A stretch of DNA of 64,000 bases from Bacteriovorax sp. (GCA_028710485.1 JAQTTZ010000010.1:1-64000), one strand, 5' to 3'. Shown: positions 28,988 to 38,254, counted from the first letter of the stretch. Notes: generated by a model not told the origin, from the sequence alone. Numbers and translations: made by a program.

Positions 28988-29779
28988 ATGAAAGCACTCT
29001 CAAGAGTTCCGATTTTCAGCTACAACACAATCGCAACTACGCTTCTCATTCCAACCAAGTCTCTTGAAATCAAATTCCGTCAAAATTTTCTAAATGCCGA
29101 AACACTTTTTGAACTTGAATCCATCCTTGCGTGGGCAGCGACTCATACTGAAGTTCAAAGTTTATTCATCACAAGTTTTGGTGATGAGTTTATACAGGGA
29201 TTTGATCCGGCAGAAATAAAAAGCTTGTCTGAAGAAAAACTAAAAAAACAATTTACTAAAATCTCAACAATCGCCCAGTCCTTTCTCTGTCTTTCACAAA
29301 CGATTGTCGTCGACATGAAAAAAGGAACTCGCGGAGTAGGTCTTGAACTAAGCCTTGCCGCTGATATTCGCATTGCTAAAAGCGATGCTGTCTTTTGCTT
29401 TGACCATCTATCTCTTGGACTCACTCCCACTTGCGGAATGTTTTCGTTTTTAAAATCCTACCTCAACCAAAATGTTCTTCGCTCCCTTTTATTATCAGGT
29501 GTAGAATTTGGCAAAGACAGCTTCCTGGCCCTCGGTGGCTGGTGCGAATTTGATAAAGACGCCTGCTCGATCCTCACCAATATTTTTACCCAGGCACCGA
29601 TTGCTCGCATGCAGGCCAAGCGTGGTCTTTATGGAATCAATCAAACAGCTCATCAAAAAGATTTGGAAGTGGAAAACCAATTATTCAATGCTGTTGTGCA
29701 CTCTAAGGATTACACCAAAGAAGCTGATTTTATGAATCCATCTGAGTTTAAAGAGAAAGTGGCCGAAACTAGAAACTAA
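28988..29779 (+). CDS. Enoyl-CoA hydratase/isomerase (crotonase) family protein
   Basis: The 263-residue protein has the crotonase fold: FIQGFDPAEIKSL in place of the usual AGADIKEM loop, and the oxyanion-hole helix KGTRGVGLELSLAADIRIA. The second region reads FDHLSLGLTPTCGM, where hydratases usually have a Glu before the LG.xP motif; here a His takes that place. It may therefore catalyse a different crotonase-type reaction, or bind acyl-CoA without hydration. An AAGGAAGG ribosome site precedes it. Its 3' end overlaps the mevalonate kinase gene by 11 bp, tail to tail. Confidence 0.75.
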   Translation: MKALSRVPIFSYNTIATTLLIPTKSLEIKFRQNFLNAETLFELESILAWAATHTEVQSLFITSFGDEFIQGFDPAEIKSLSEEKLKKQFTKISTIAQSFLCLSQTIVVDMKKGTRGVGLELSLAADIRIAKSDAVFCFDHLSLGLTPTCGMFSFLKSYLNQNVLRSLLLSGVEFGKDSFLALGGWCEFDKDACSILTNIFTQAPIARMQAKRGLYGINQTAHQKDLEVENQLFNAVVHSKDYTKEADFMNPSEFKEKVAETRN

Positions 29780-30689
29780 GTATCAGTCTTATTTCGTGGC
29801 CCGCGAGGACTCGTTTTACTTTTTGGAAATCATCAGTGATGCCCATCAGAAAACCTCCTCCGCCGGCCCCACATAATTTAAAAGAATAATCATTAGAAGA
29901 AAGGCCCGCACTCCAAAGATCACGATAAAGTTTAGGAATCATCGGGGAGAAATGCTCGTGCTGAAAAGCTGAAAGCAATTTAAAATTCTTTAATAATAAC
30001 TCAATATTCACATTCAAAAAATTATCAATACAGTGATTTGTAATTGGAGTTAAAACATCTTCACAAAGATTGAAATAACTCTCATTGCGAGATTTTTCTA
30101 AAAATAAGTTTACCAACGGTTCAGTCTTTCTCGATCGTTTAGTATTCAATAGAAAAATACCACCTTTGCCTTTTGAAAACTTAGGAATAGAGACTGGTCC
30201 CAGCTCATTTTTATTTTTTATCAAGATTGGCGAGTTTAAATAACTAATCAGAGGATCCACCCCCGAACTTGATCCATGAAAATGAGATTCCAATTGTGAA
30301 AAAATATTTTTCAAACGTTTGATATCAAGGATTGAAGGATTCTCTTGCTCATAACGGGCAAAGATAGCTGCGACCAAAGCTCCTGAGCTTCCGACACCAT
30401 AACCTTGTGGAATGGTCGAATCAAAAAAGAGACCTTGAGAAATATCAAATTCAAATGAAGATTGATCGAATTGAAAATTGAGCTGGCTAGAGTCTAAGAG
30501 TTGTTTTAAATAAAGCGAGAAGGCCTTAAGCTCGGGGTCAATGACGGAAGTATTATCTCTTCTAAAGGTAAGCTTCCCTTCAAAAAGAGAATAAGGAATC
30601 AAAAGCGCCATGGAGTTTTGAATTACGCTGTATTCACCGAAAAGAATTATTTTAGAATAGAATTTTTTGTCGCTAATTGTCTGAGTCAC
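29769..30689 (-). CDS. Mevalonate kinase (GHMP kinase)
   Basis: This is a 306-residue GHMP kinase with the three family motifs: KIILFGEYSVIQNSMAL (motif 1), PQGYGVGSSGALVAAI (ATP-binding motif 2) and LCGAGGGGFLMGI (motif 3). It resembles the short mevalonate kinases of Bacteroidota, which phosphorylate mevalonate to 5-phosphomevalonate. It is the last gene of the five-gene mevalonate operon and directly abuts mvaD (no gap). Which of the two GHMP kinases here does which phosphorylation is inference from resemblance. Confidence 0.8.
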   Translation of the reverse strand: MTQTISDKKFYSKIILFGEYSVIQNSMALLIPYSLFEGKLTFRRDNTSVIDPELKAFSLYLKQLLDSSQLNFQFDQSSFEFDISQGLFFDSTIPQGYGVGSSGALVAAIFARYEQENPSILDIKRLKNIFSQLESHFHGSSSGVDPLISYLNSPILIKNKNELGPVSIPKFSKGKGGIFLLNTKRSRKTEPLVNLFLEKSRNESYFNLCEDVLTPITNHCIDNFLNVNIELLLKNFKLLSAFQHEHFSPMIPKLYRDLWSAGLSSNDYSFKLCGAGGGGFLMGITDDFQKVKRVLAGHEIRLILSF

Positions 30690-31733
30690 CTAGTACAACT
30701 CCTCAATACTGGCAGGTCCATTACCTACTTCATCATGAATCCATTTTATGCCAACAAGACTCCCTGCCAACTCAGTTTGGATCCAAGCTCGCACTATGGA
30801 TTTATAAGATTGTGGATAAAGAAGATGAATATTAGGGCCGGCATCAATAGTAAAGCAAACTGGAATATTTTTTTCTAGCCGAAATTTCTTTATCCGATCA
30901 ATTAGCCACAAGCTCTGGGGTCTAAGCAGAATATATGAAGGGATCGAGGTCATCATAAGGGCATGAAGAGTTAAGGCCTCTTCTTCCACGATCTCAATAA
31001 AGCTGTTGAGATCCCCCGACTGAAGGGCCGCAACAAGCTGAATTAAATTATTTTTAGCGCGAAGAAATCTCTGATCTTTATAAGGATGATTTTCCATTAA
31101 ACCATGCCCAGCGCGACTAGAGACTGATTTTTCTCCATCATCTACAATCAGAATCGAATCGCAGTAGTCTCGAAAGACTTCATCAGCAGTACAAAACGGA
31201 GTCGCAAATTGATTTGAGCTCGAAGGAATTGCCGAACTATCACCCCAGGAAGCAAGGCCCGCATAAACAGAGCGGGAGGCCGATCCGGAGGCCAGTCTTG
31301 AGAGTTCAGAAGCTGATTCAAAAAATTTAGTTCTATCTAATTTTATTCCAGTGAGAAATTCATCAACTGATAAGAGCGACAGACAAAGAGCACTCATCGA
31401 AGACGCGGAAGACGCAATTCCTGAAGAATGAGGAAAGGTATTGCTGGAGTGTATTTCCAAATGGTGATCGGCCAGCCAAGGAAAACGTAATTGTTGACTA
31501 TGTAAAAATTTAGAAATTTTATCCAAAAATTTTTTATTCTCAGTCCCTTCAAAGTAAAAGCTTACTGAAGCTTTTGAGCTTTTTGTGACGGACATTGAAA
31601 GAGTTGTCACCGAATGCTTCAACGTAAAACTGAGAGATGGATTCTGAGGCAGTTGAACGCCAAATTTTCCCCAGTATTTTACCAGTGCAATATTCGAAGG
31701 TGAGGTCCAAGTAATTTTAAATACCGGATTCAT
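30690..31733 (-). CDS. mvaD: Diphosphomevalonate decarboxylase
   Basis: The enzyme converts 5-diphosphomevalonate to isopentenyl diphosphate, with ATP use and CO2 loss. Family signatures are SPSNIALVKYWGK near the start, the P-loop-like FPHSSGIASSASSMSAL and the decarboxylase-specific RLASGSASRSVYAG. The later VDDGEKSVSSRAGH region is also typical. Length is 347. The gene lies 2 bp from the GHMP kinase gene upstream. Confidence 0.95.
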   Translation of the reverse strand: MNPVFKITWTSPSNIALVKYWGKFGVQLPQNPSLSFTLKHSVTTLSMSVTKSSKASVSFYFEGTENKKFLDKISKFLHSQQLRFPWLADHHLEIHSSNTFPHSSGIASSASSMSALCLSLLSVDEFLTGIKLDRTKFFESASELSRLASGSASRSVYAGLASWGDSSAIPSSSNQFATPFCTADEVFRDYCDSILIVDDGEKSVSSRAGHGLMENHPYKDQRFLRAKNNLIQLVAALQSGDLNSFIEIVEEEALTLHALMMTSIPSYILLRPQSLWLIDRIKKFRLEKNIPVCFTIDAGPNIHLLYPQSYKSIVRAWIQTELAGSLVGIKWIHDEVGNGPASIEELY

Positions 31734-31735
31734 AT

Positions 31736-32779
31736 TTAATGGATTAAGTGGTTTGAGAATCCCATTTTCACCGAATCTTTCGACATCGCTTCAGCAGGTT
31801 CTGAAATTAAATCATTATAACTATAAACCACATCAAGACCTTTACTTAAAAAATAGGTCTTAACAAGGCCTAAGTCCTCTTCTGTCGCAACCATTACGAA
31901 ATCTCCTCCCCAAGCTCCAAGAGATTTAATGGCACCTTTGAAATCAGAGAACAATCGCTCTTTTACCGGAACTTGCTCCAGAGACTCTCCTACAACTTTT
32001 TCATGAGCAATCATTGCCGCTTGAAATTGTTTAAGCGTCTGAGCATTTAGGAATTCCGTTGTTAGTTCTGTAATTTGAGAAATTGTAGACTGCTCTATTG
32101 GACGTTTTTTGGAATAGTCCGCAACAGCTTCGCGAGAGTTCTGCTTTTTACCTAAATAGATGAAGTAAATATTTTCTCTGAAACTAGGATGGAAATAAAT
32201 CGGAGACCAATTAGGGCCAGTCGCGATTTTTTTATAGGCAATGGGCCCATCTGATTGAGCGCAAGCAATATCGTATCCAGAACCACCATGAGTTTTAAAA
32301 AGAAGCTCAAATGGAGAAATATAGGCCCACTGAGCGATATTATAAATGAGTGAAGAACTGCTTCCCAATCCCCACGAAAGAGGAAAACCCAAACGGGTTT
32401 CAACTTTTACGTCCACATCATCTCTTAAAAAATGAGAATTCTGTTTGCGAACTTGTTGGAGAATTTTTTGTAAAAAAAGTGCTTCCTCTGAAGGATATTC
32501 ATCGAGGCATTTGAAATGCCAGAATTCAAATTTACTGTCAAACCAGCAATTGCCTTTTACATCAAAAGATTTCCAACTAAGAGTTGGTGAAAATGATGGA
32601 GTGTAATTTACCGCCAAAGACTGGCCTACTTTTGTAGGAAGTGCCAAAGCCAGGGCACCATCCAATACGAAATACTCTCCAGAAAGGAGAAGTTTTCCAT
32701 GCCCAAAAAAATACTGGTTTTTTTCAGGACAAGATTTTTTTAAGTCGCTATTGATCTGATTCAAGTTAATCTCGTTCAT
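31736..32779 (-). CDS. GYDIA family GHMP kinase, probable phosphomevalonate kinase
   Basis: This is a 347-residue GHMP kinase with GHGKLLLSGEYFVLDGALALALPTK, the ATP motif SWGLGSSSSLIYNIAQWA, and the SGYDIACAQSDGPI signature that names the GYDIA family. Such kinases sit in mevalonate operons of Bacteroidota. By pathway logic it should phosphorylate 5-phosphomevalonate to the diphosphate, because a mevalonate kinase and mvaD are both present and no classical phosphomevalonate kinase is seen. Its start overlaps the HMG-CoA reductase stop by 4 bp. Confidence 0.8.
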   Translation of the reverse strand: MNEINLNQINSDLKKSCPEKNQYFFGHGKLLLSGEYFVLDGALALALPTKVGQSLAVNYTPSFSPTLSWKSFDVKGNCWFDSKFEFWHFKCLDEYPSEEALFLQKILQQVRKQNSHFLRDDVDVKVETRLGFPLSWGLGSSSSLIYNIAQWAYISPFELLFKTHGGSGYDIACAQSDGPIAYKKIATGPNWSPIYFHPSFRENIYFIYLGKKQNSREAVADYSKKRPIEQSTISQITELTTEFLNAQTLKQFQAAMIAHEKVVGESLEQVPVKERLFSDFKGAIKSLGAWGGDFVMVATEEDLGLVKTYFLSKGLDVVYSYNDLISEPAEAMSKDSVKMGFSNHLIH

Positions 32780-34125
32780 TTTATGTAATTCCTTAAACCA
32801 GAGACAAATTCCCTGACTGATTTGTAGGAAATAACTTCGTTTTCAAAATATTTTTTTGCTTGTTCGCTCTCTTTCTCGCTGGCCTCAAGATGATTCAAAA
32901 TATTCATCAAATGCATTTTCATATGCCCTTTTTGAATACCGGAAGTGATCAGGGACCTCACTGCTGCAAAGTTTTGAGCAAGACCAATAGTGGCCACAAT
33001 TTGCATCAACTCAGGGGCCTTTGGTCTTCCAAGCATATTGAGAGAGAGTCTAGCTAATGGATGGAGTGAAGTAAGACCTCCAACCGTTCCAATCGCCAAA
33101 GGCATCTCTAAGCTAAAGCGGAATTTGCCATTTTCAAGACTCACATCACTGAGACCACGGTATTGTCCATCTCTGGCGGCATAGGCATGCCCACAAGCTT
33201 CAACTGCACGATAATCATTTCCGGTGGCCACCACCACGGCATCTATCCCGTTAAAAATTCCTTTATTATGAGTTGTCGCGCGAGTGATATCAACTTTTGA
33301 AATGCGGATGGCGCGAGCAAATTTTTCAGCGAATTCTTCCGCCGACATTCCTAAGCTTGGGTCATTCAAATCCGAAATATCGCATTCAACATAAGTTTTA
33401 ACTCGACAGTTAGGCGTATAGTTAGAAAGAATCGCCATGATAATTTGCAGATCTTTTTCTTCGTCTGTAAAATTTTTGGCAGTGGTCACGATCTCTTTAA
33501 ACTTTCTGCCGATTACCTCAAGGATTGAATTAATAAAATTCGCACCCATCGCATCGCAAGTTTCAAACTCAGCAAGCAGTTGGTAATAGCCTGGTTCATC
33601 GAGTGTTCTATCAATCAAGTTAAGAGAGATTATTCCCCCTCCACGCTTTTCCATATTATCAGTCAGAGATTTTGTGCTAGTGATAAGTTCATCTTTAATT
33701 TCATTAAAGAGGTCACACAACTTTGAAGTTTCGCCATTCCAGATGAAATGAACCTGGCCAATCTTAGTAGTAGAAATCACTTCGGCGTGAAAGCCTCCGC
33801 GAGTTAGCCAAAAATTAGCAGAGCGCGCACTGGCCGCAACCACCGAGCTCTCTTCAATGACCATAGGAACGCAGAGCAGTTCTCCATTTAACAAAATATT
33901 GGGAACTACGCCTAAGGGAAATAGAAAATTAGTTAATGTATTTTCACTGAATTCATCAATCGTTTTTTGAATTGTTTCATCGGCATGCCAGTATTTTTTA
34001 AACTGTCCGCGAGCGGCTTCGGAATCTGAAAAAAAATTTTTAACAACTAAATCAATTTTCTCAAATTTAGAAAGTTTTGAAAAACCTGACATTGGAGACA
34101 ATTGTTGGTTAGACGTATTTTTCAT
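32776..34125 (-). CDS. Hydroxymethylglutaryl-CoA reductase, class II-like
   Basis: The enzyme reduces HMG-CoA to mevalonate, the committed step. Class II-type motifs are PMVIEESSVVAAS (catalytic Glu), DAMGANFINSILE, the catalytic Lys region ATTHNKGIFNGIDAVVVATGNDYRA, GTVGGLTSLHPLA and the catalytic-His tail GIQKGHMKMHL. The length of 449 lacks the membrane domain of class I enzymes. Class II enzymes are often labelled degradative, but the operon here indicates biosynthesis. It overlaps fni and the GYDIA kinase by 4 bp each. Confidence 0.92.
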   Translation of the reverse strand: MKNTSNQQLSPMSGFSKLSKFEKIDLVVKNFFSDSEAARGQFKKYWHADETIQKTIDEFSENTLTNFLFPLGVVPNILLNGELLCVPMVIEESSVVAASARSANFWLTRGGFHAEVISTTKIGQVHFIWNGETSKLCDLFNEIKDELITSTKSLTDNMEKRGGGIISLNLIDRTLDEPGYYQLLAEFETCDAMGANFINSILEVIGRKFKEIVTTAKNFTDEEKDLQIIMAILSNYTPNCRVKTYVECDISDLNDPSLGMSAEEFAEKFARAIRISKVDITRATTHNKGIFNGIDAVVVATGNDYRAVEACGHAYAARDGQYRGLSDVSLENGKFRFSLEMPLAIGTVGGLTSLHPLARLSLNMLGRPKAPELMQIVATIGLAQNFAAVRSLITSGIQKGHMKMHLMNILNHLEASEKESEQAKKYFENEVISYKSVREFVSGLRNYIK

Positions 34126-35159
34126 AGATAATCCTCATTCAATGCCTGAGAAGAATTTAGGGGTCTTGCCACTAAAAATACTTTTGCTATTTTAAGACCA
34201 TTGACTAGGCCTTCAGTAAACCTTTGAAGCTCTTTATAATCTTGTGCATGAGAGAGAAAGTTTTTCGCTTGCCCTATAACTGAAGTAAACATCAAATTTT
34301 CACGAAGAAAATATCCGTCGAGAATATTTTCAACACCTCCAGAAATGATAATTTGTTTCTGTTTATATTCGGGATGAGCTCTCAGCAGTAAGTTTAACAT
34401 TGAAACCATCTCGGGAGCAGTATGACCGACTTTAGACAGGGACTCCATCCAAACCCCTTCGCCTCTCATCTGCTCTAGCTTGGTAAAGTTTGTCCCACCA
34501 AAGGCCGCTAACTCAATGGCCTCAATCGGTAAATCCAAAAGTGCTTTTAAACTCTCGGGCCCAAAACCTTGACCAACTTCTTTCACAATGATTTTACTTT
34601 TAAAAAAATCGCACAGCTTCGCTAGAGTTTCTATTGGACTATTTTTAAGACGGTCCCCTTCAGGTTGAAACCATTCCTGAAGTGGATTGATATGAACGAC
34701 CAGGCCGTCGGCATCCAGGCGTGTAATCAGATCTGTAATTTTTTGATGTTTTCGCTCGGCAAGCAAGTTTTCAATTTGAGCGATTCCCAGATTGGCATAC
34801 AAGGGAAGATCGGGCCCTAGGATTGGGCGAAGATTAAAATCTTTGAAGTAAGTATCATCGTCTAGTAAAACTCTGCATGATCCAAGTCCCATTCCCAAAC
34901 CAAATTCATGGCATAAGCGGGCCAGGTTTTGATTGATATGCCGAGCGGGACCTACGCCGCCTGTCATACTTGAAACCCAAAGAGGCGCTTTAAGTTTTTT
35001 TCCTAAAAATAGGAGAGAAAGATCCGTTTCTTCATTGGGATGAGCAGACATTAAGGGCTCATAAAAAAAGCGATGGTCAACTTCCACGCGCTTGGTCTGG
35101 GCCGCGATCGCCAGATCAATATGATCCATTTTTCTAGTCTCTTGTATTACTCTTGGCAT
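34122..35159 (-). CDS. fni: Type 2 isopentenyl-diphosphate delta-isomerase
   Basis: The FMN enzyme interconverts isopentenyl and dimethylallyl diphosphate, giving the two isoprenoid building blocks. Features include RKMDHIDLAI at the N-terminus, the flavin-site SSMTGG, GLGMGLGSCRVLL, the substrate-binding HINPLQEWFQPEGD and the VKEVGQGFG strand. Length is 345. It is the first gene of the mevalonate operon, with AAAGGA before ATG 35159. It lies 76 bp downstream of the RsmI-like gene and may share its transcript. Confidence 0.93.
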   Translation of the reverse strand: MPRVIQETRKMDHIDLAIAAQTKRVEVDHRFFYEPLMSAHPNEETDLSLLFLGKKLKAPLWVSSMTGGVGPARHINQNLARLCHEFGLGMGLGSCRVLLDDDTYFKDFNLRPILGPDLPLYANLGIAQIENLLAERKHQKITDLITRLDADGLVVHINPLQEWFQPEGDRLKNSPIETLAKLCDFFKSKIIVKEVGQGFGPESLKALLDLPIEAIELAAFGGTNFTKLEQMRGEGVWMESLSKVGHTAPEMVSMLNLLLRAHPEYKQKQIIISGGVENILDGYFLRENLMFTSVIGQAKNFLSHAQDYKELQRFTEGLVNGLKIAKVFLVARPLNSSQALNEDYL

Positions 35160-35235
35160 AAATCCTTTCTTATCACGGCAGCGGTGCTCTAGTCATGTCT
35201 TTTTAAAGGCTTAACTGTGTGAAACTATTGTGTAA

Positions 35236-35949
35236 TTATTCAGATACTATCATCACGAACTCACGTTTCATAGACGCGATAGAACTAAGGAGCTCGTTTG
35301 GAGTGCCAAGCTTTAATTCTTCAGTTTCACTATTTAAATCCATCGCTAAAAAAAGCTTTTTGCCAGCAGTATTACTCCCCCAACATTCTGCAAATTCTTC
35401 TAGCACTCGCTTCATTCGATAAGGAGTGTCCATTAAAATACTAGTATGTTTTTGAGCGAGCAATTTTTTTATAACGGTACTTCTCTCAGCTGCATCTAGT
35501 GGCAAGAATCCTTCAAACCAGAATTTCTTGTGGGAAAAACCCGAGAGGGCCAAGGCCAGAACAACTGAATTGCAAAAAGGAGTTGACGTCACCTTGATGC
35601 GATTTTGGTGGCACATTTTGACTAATTCTACTCCCGGATCATAGAAGGCCGGAAGGCCGCCATCGCTCATTAAAAAAACATTTTTCCCCGATTCAAGAGC
35701 GCTCAATAATTCACGGGCAACCACACTCGCAGTGTGTTCGTTATAAAGAACAAAACTATCGACTGTTTCTCGAGGGAGTTTAAATTGCAACCACCGCCGA
35801 CGCCCAGGTTTTAAATCTTCGATGACAAAAACAGAATTTGCACTATCTTCAAGTGCTGCCATGGCAAGCTTTCTAAAGGCCACAGGTTCTAGCTCTCCTC
35901 CTTCGGAAAGAGGAGTGGGAATAAGGGTCAGGGTTCCAGAATTTTTCAT
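35236..35949 (-). CDS. Tetrapyrrole-methylase-fold SAM methyltransferase, RsmI-like
   Basis: The 237-residue protein resembles the short RsmI-related methyltransferases: TLIPTPLSEGGELEP at the start, the SAM-binding MSDGGLPAFYDPGVELVKMC (the usual SDAGTPxISDPG), TPFCNSVVLALALSGF and DTPYRMKRVLEEF. RsmI methylates the 2'-O of C1402 in 16S rRNA. This variant has SDGG for SDAG and a different N-terminal segment (EDLKPGRRRWLQF). It is closer in style to the alternative family common in Bacteroidota, so the exact target is uncertain. Confidence 0.75.
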   Translation of the reverse strand: MKNSGTLTLIPTPLSEGGELEPVAFRKLAMAALEDSANSVFVIEDLKPGRRRWLQFKLPRETVDSFVLYNEHTASVVARELLSALESGKNVFLMSDGGLPAFYDPGVELVKMCHQNRIKVTSTPFCNSVVLALALSGFSHKKFWFEGFLPLDAAERSTVIKKLLAQKHTSILMDTPYRMKRVLEEFAECWGSNTAGKKLFLAMDLNSETEELKLGTPNELLSSIASMKREFVMIVSE

Positions 35950-36091
35950 AGCAGGAATCTATCAAAAAGCTGCCCGAACTTATAGCAGTTTAAAGAAACC
36001 GTGAAAAAAAGATCCCTAAATATTACATTGTGTCTTAAAATTTATGATTTCTTGAATTGGGTTTTAGTGACAAAAGTAATAATTTTATAAA

Positions 36092-36928
36092 ATGATTATT
36101 ATTTTAAGATTGCTATTCATTAATTTGAACAGATTGGCCCTTGTAACGTGTCTGCTCTTAAGTACTGGCCTTTCTGCCAAAGAGCTTAAAATCAATACAA
36201 TTGATATTTTTCCATTTGGTTACACTTCTCCCGATGGTCAAGCGACCGGACTGATTTATGAAATTAGCAATAAAATCGCCCAAACAGCGGGTTTCACCTT
36301 TACAAATATCCTGGCCCCTTATCCAAGAACAATTATCAATTTAAAAAATGGAAACGCTGATTTCGTCATCAGATATACAAATGCTGAGCTTAATAAGATC
36401 GCCTTTCCCGTAGCTTCCATTATTAGTTTTCAAACAATTATTTTTGGCAATAAAGACGGCCATTTTAAATCCCTTAAAGATCTTCGCGGTAAAACAATTG
36501 GCAAGATTAGAGGAGGAATTTTCGATGATCATTTCGAGGAAGATAAAGAAATTGAAAAATATGAGGTCAATGATTATGATCAATTATTTAAAATGCTCTT
36601 AGCAAAACGATATGATGCTATCATTGGATCGAGCATTGGGTTATATTCTAATGCAAAAAAAATGAATATATCAAGAAAGGAATTAGGCCGACCTCTGCAT
36701 TTGCAACACAAATTTTTTGTACTGCATTTGACCAAAAAAAATATCGATCAAAAAACGATAGAAGCGCTAAAACTGGCCATCCATAAATTAGAAGCAAATG
36801 GTGAAATTTTAAGAATTGTAAAATCTTACGAAGAAAGTATTTTAAAAAAAGGTGATAAAGGCCCCAAGAGCAGCCAACAATTTAATCTTCTCACTTCTAA
36901 TGATTGCAATACTTGTCTTAAAGATTAA
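36092..36928 (+). CDS. Periplasmic solute-binding protein (SBP_bac_3-like)
   Basis: A signal peptide (residues about 10-29, ending in LLLSTGLSA) is followed by a type 3 solute-binding fold: INTIDIFPFGYTSPDGQATGLIYEI, LKNGNADFVIRYTNAEL and the hinge region SLKDLRGKTIGKIRGG. The length of 278 is typical for amino-acid-binding components or stand-alone sensors. No ABC transporter genes are adjacent, so it may be an orphan receptor, a frequent situation in Bdellovibrionota. No ribosome site is visible before ATG 36092. Confidence 0.8.
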   Translation: MIIILRLLFINLNRLALVTCLLLSTGLSAKELKINTIDIFPFGYTSPDGQATGLIYEISNKIAQTAGFTFTNILAPYPRTIINLKNGNADFVIRYTNAELNKIAFPVASIISFQTIIFGNKDGHFKSLKDLRGKTIGKIRGGIFDDHFEEDKEIEKYEVNDYDQLFKMLLAKRYDAIIGSSIGLYSNAKKMNISRKELGRPLHLQHKFFVLHLTKKNIDQKTIEALKLAIHKLEANGEILRIVKSYEESILKKGDKGPKSSQQFNLLTSNDCNTCLKD

Positions 36929-37065
36929 AATTGATAATTCAGCACCGTGCAATACTACCTCAATAAACTCAATTATTAATACTCTTCTATGGTTCTGATC
37001 TTGCATTATTAGATTATCAGAAGAAGAAAGTTCTATTACGAGAGCTATTAAAAAGAGGAGTCATT

Positions 37066-38190
37066 ATGGCAGTAAGCGAAAGTTTATTCAGTTCCACTCA
37101 AAATTTATTATCACCAGATATAGTTCAAAAATTTAGCAGCGAAATTCAACGGCCAATTGATAAAACCAAAGTGATCTTAAAATCAATCATCCCGACAGTA
37201 TTAATGGGAATTATAAGTAAGGGCTCCACGCCCGAGGGAGCAGAAAGTTTAGTTAATCTGGCAAACAAACAAGGTCCTGTTGTCTCTCCTGAAAGTATCA
37301 ATCAAAATCAAAGTACTGAAGTGGTGAATGGAATTTTTGGAAGTAATATTAATAATGTCGTTACCAATCTGGGCCTTTCAACCGGTTTGAATTCTGGAAG
37401 CATAACTAAAATCTTGGGCATGGTTACGCCTATGATTATGAGTGTACTTGGTACAAAAATAAAAAGTGAAAAGCTCAATGCTTCTGGTTTGATGAATTTT
37501 CTAGGGCAACAAAAATCTTCTCTTGTAGGAATGGTTCCAGCAAGTTTATCAGGTTTATTTGGAGGACTGACTGGTGCAAGTGCTAGCGTTAGTTCAACTG
37601 CAGGCGCATTACAAGACCAAATCAGCAAGAAAAGCTCATGGGGAAAAGTTGGACTTGCGGCCCTCGTGGCCCTTGGCCTCTTGTGGTGGTTTAATGCGCG
37701 CCAAACAGGTGTTAAAATTATCCCTACTGCTCCGAGAGCTATCACCCAATTCCAGGCGCCTGCTCCTGCTCCTGCTCCTGCTCCGGAAGTAACCCAGGCA
37801 CTCAGCGGACTTGATAATTTTATGAGTTCGCCCACAGCTGGTCTTGTTAAGCGTTTTCGCTTTGAGCATTTAAATTTTGAAATGGGCACAACTGCATTAG
37901 TGCCCGGCTCTGAAGTTGAGCTAAATCAAATCGCCGCGACTTTGAAAAATTATCCTGCCGCAACAGTAAAAATTGAAGGTTTCACAGATAATGTCGGACC
38001 AACGCTTAATAATCTTGCTCTCTCAACAAGCAGGGCCTTAGAAGTTAAGAATGAACTTATGGCCCGTGGTATCGAGGCCGGCAGAATTGAGGCCACAGGA
38101 GTAGGATCGGCCTCTCCAATAGCGACCAACACTACAGCAGAAGGACGTGCTGAAAACCGTAGAATTGAATTAATTATTAAACGTCAGTAG
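37066..38190 (+). CDS. DUF937 and OmpA-like domain envelope protein
   Basis: Residues 1-175 look like DUF937 (IIPTVLMGIISKGSTPEGAESLVNL, then GMVTPMIMSVLGTKI and LMNFLGQQKSSL). A transmembrane helix (about 193-210, VGLAALVALGLLWWFN) and an Ala-Pro linker made of hexanucleotide repeats lead to a C-terminal OmpA domain (TVKIEGFTDNVGPTLNNLALSTSRA, then GRAENRRIELII) that should bind peptidoglycan. The DUF937 part would be cytoplasmic if the helix is a simple anchor. A good AGAGGAGT site precedes ATG 37066. The function is unknown. Confidence 0.88.
   Translation: MAVSESLFSSTQNLLSPDIVQKFSSEIQRPIDKTKVILKSIIPTVLMGIISKGSTPEGAESLVNLANKQGPVVSPESINQNQSTEVVNGIFGSNINNVVTNLGLSTGLNSGSITKILGMVTPMIMSVLGTKIKSEKLNASGLMNFLGQQKSSLVGMVPASLSGLFGGLTGASASVSSTAGALQDQISKKSSWGKVGLAALVALGLLWWFNARQTGVKIIPTAPRAITQFQAPAPAPAPAPEVTQALSGLDNFMSSPTAGLVKRFRFEHLNFEMGTTALVPGSEVELNQIAATLKNYPAATVKIEGFTDNVGPTLNNLALSTSRALEVKNELMARGIEAGRIEATGVGSASPIATNTTAEGRAENRRIELIIKRQ
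37756..37785 (+). repeat. GCTCCT hexanucleotide tandem repeat
   Basis: About five units of GCTCCT (first and last imperfect) encode the Ala-Pro linker between the membrane anchor and the OmpA domain of the preceding gene. Such runs can vary in copy number by slippage without breaking the frame. Confidence 0.85.
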
Positions 38191-38208
38191 CAAATAGAAA
38201 TAATATCA

Positions 38209-38250
38209 GAATTCTCCCCAGCTTAAAATTGGTTTTACTGGGGAGAATTC
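38209..38250. terminator. 13-bp inverted repeat between convergent genes
   Basis: GAATTCTCCCCAG pairs perfectly with CTGGGGAGAATTC across a 16-base loop, between the stops of the DUF937-OmpA gene and the ZrgA-like gene. There is no T tract on either side. It probably ends or stabilises both transcripts. Confidence 0.6.
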
Positions 38251-38254
38251 AAAA

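Noticed and set aside
37308-37889. 193-residue ORF on the minus strand
   Set aside because: It lies wholly inside the DUF937-OmpA gene, in a frame produced by its Ala/Pro repeat region; no ribosome site or domain.
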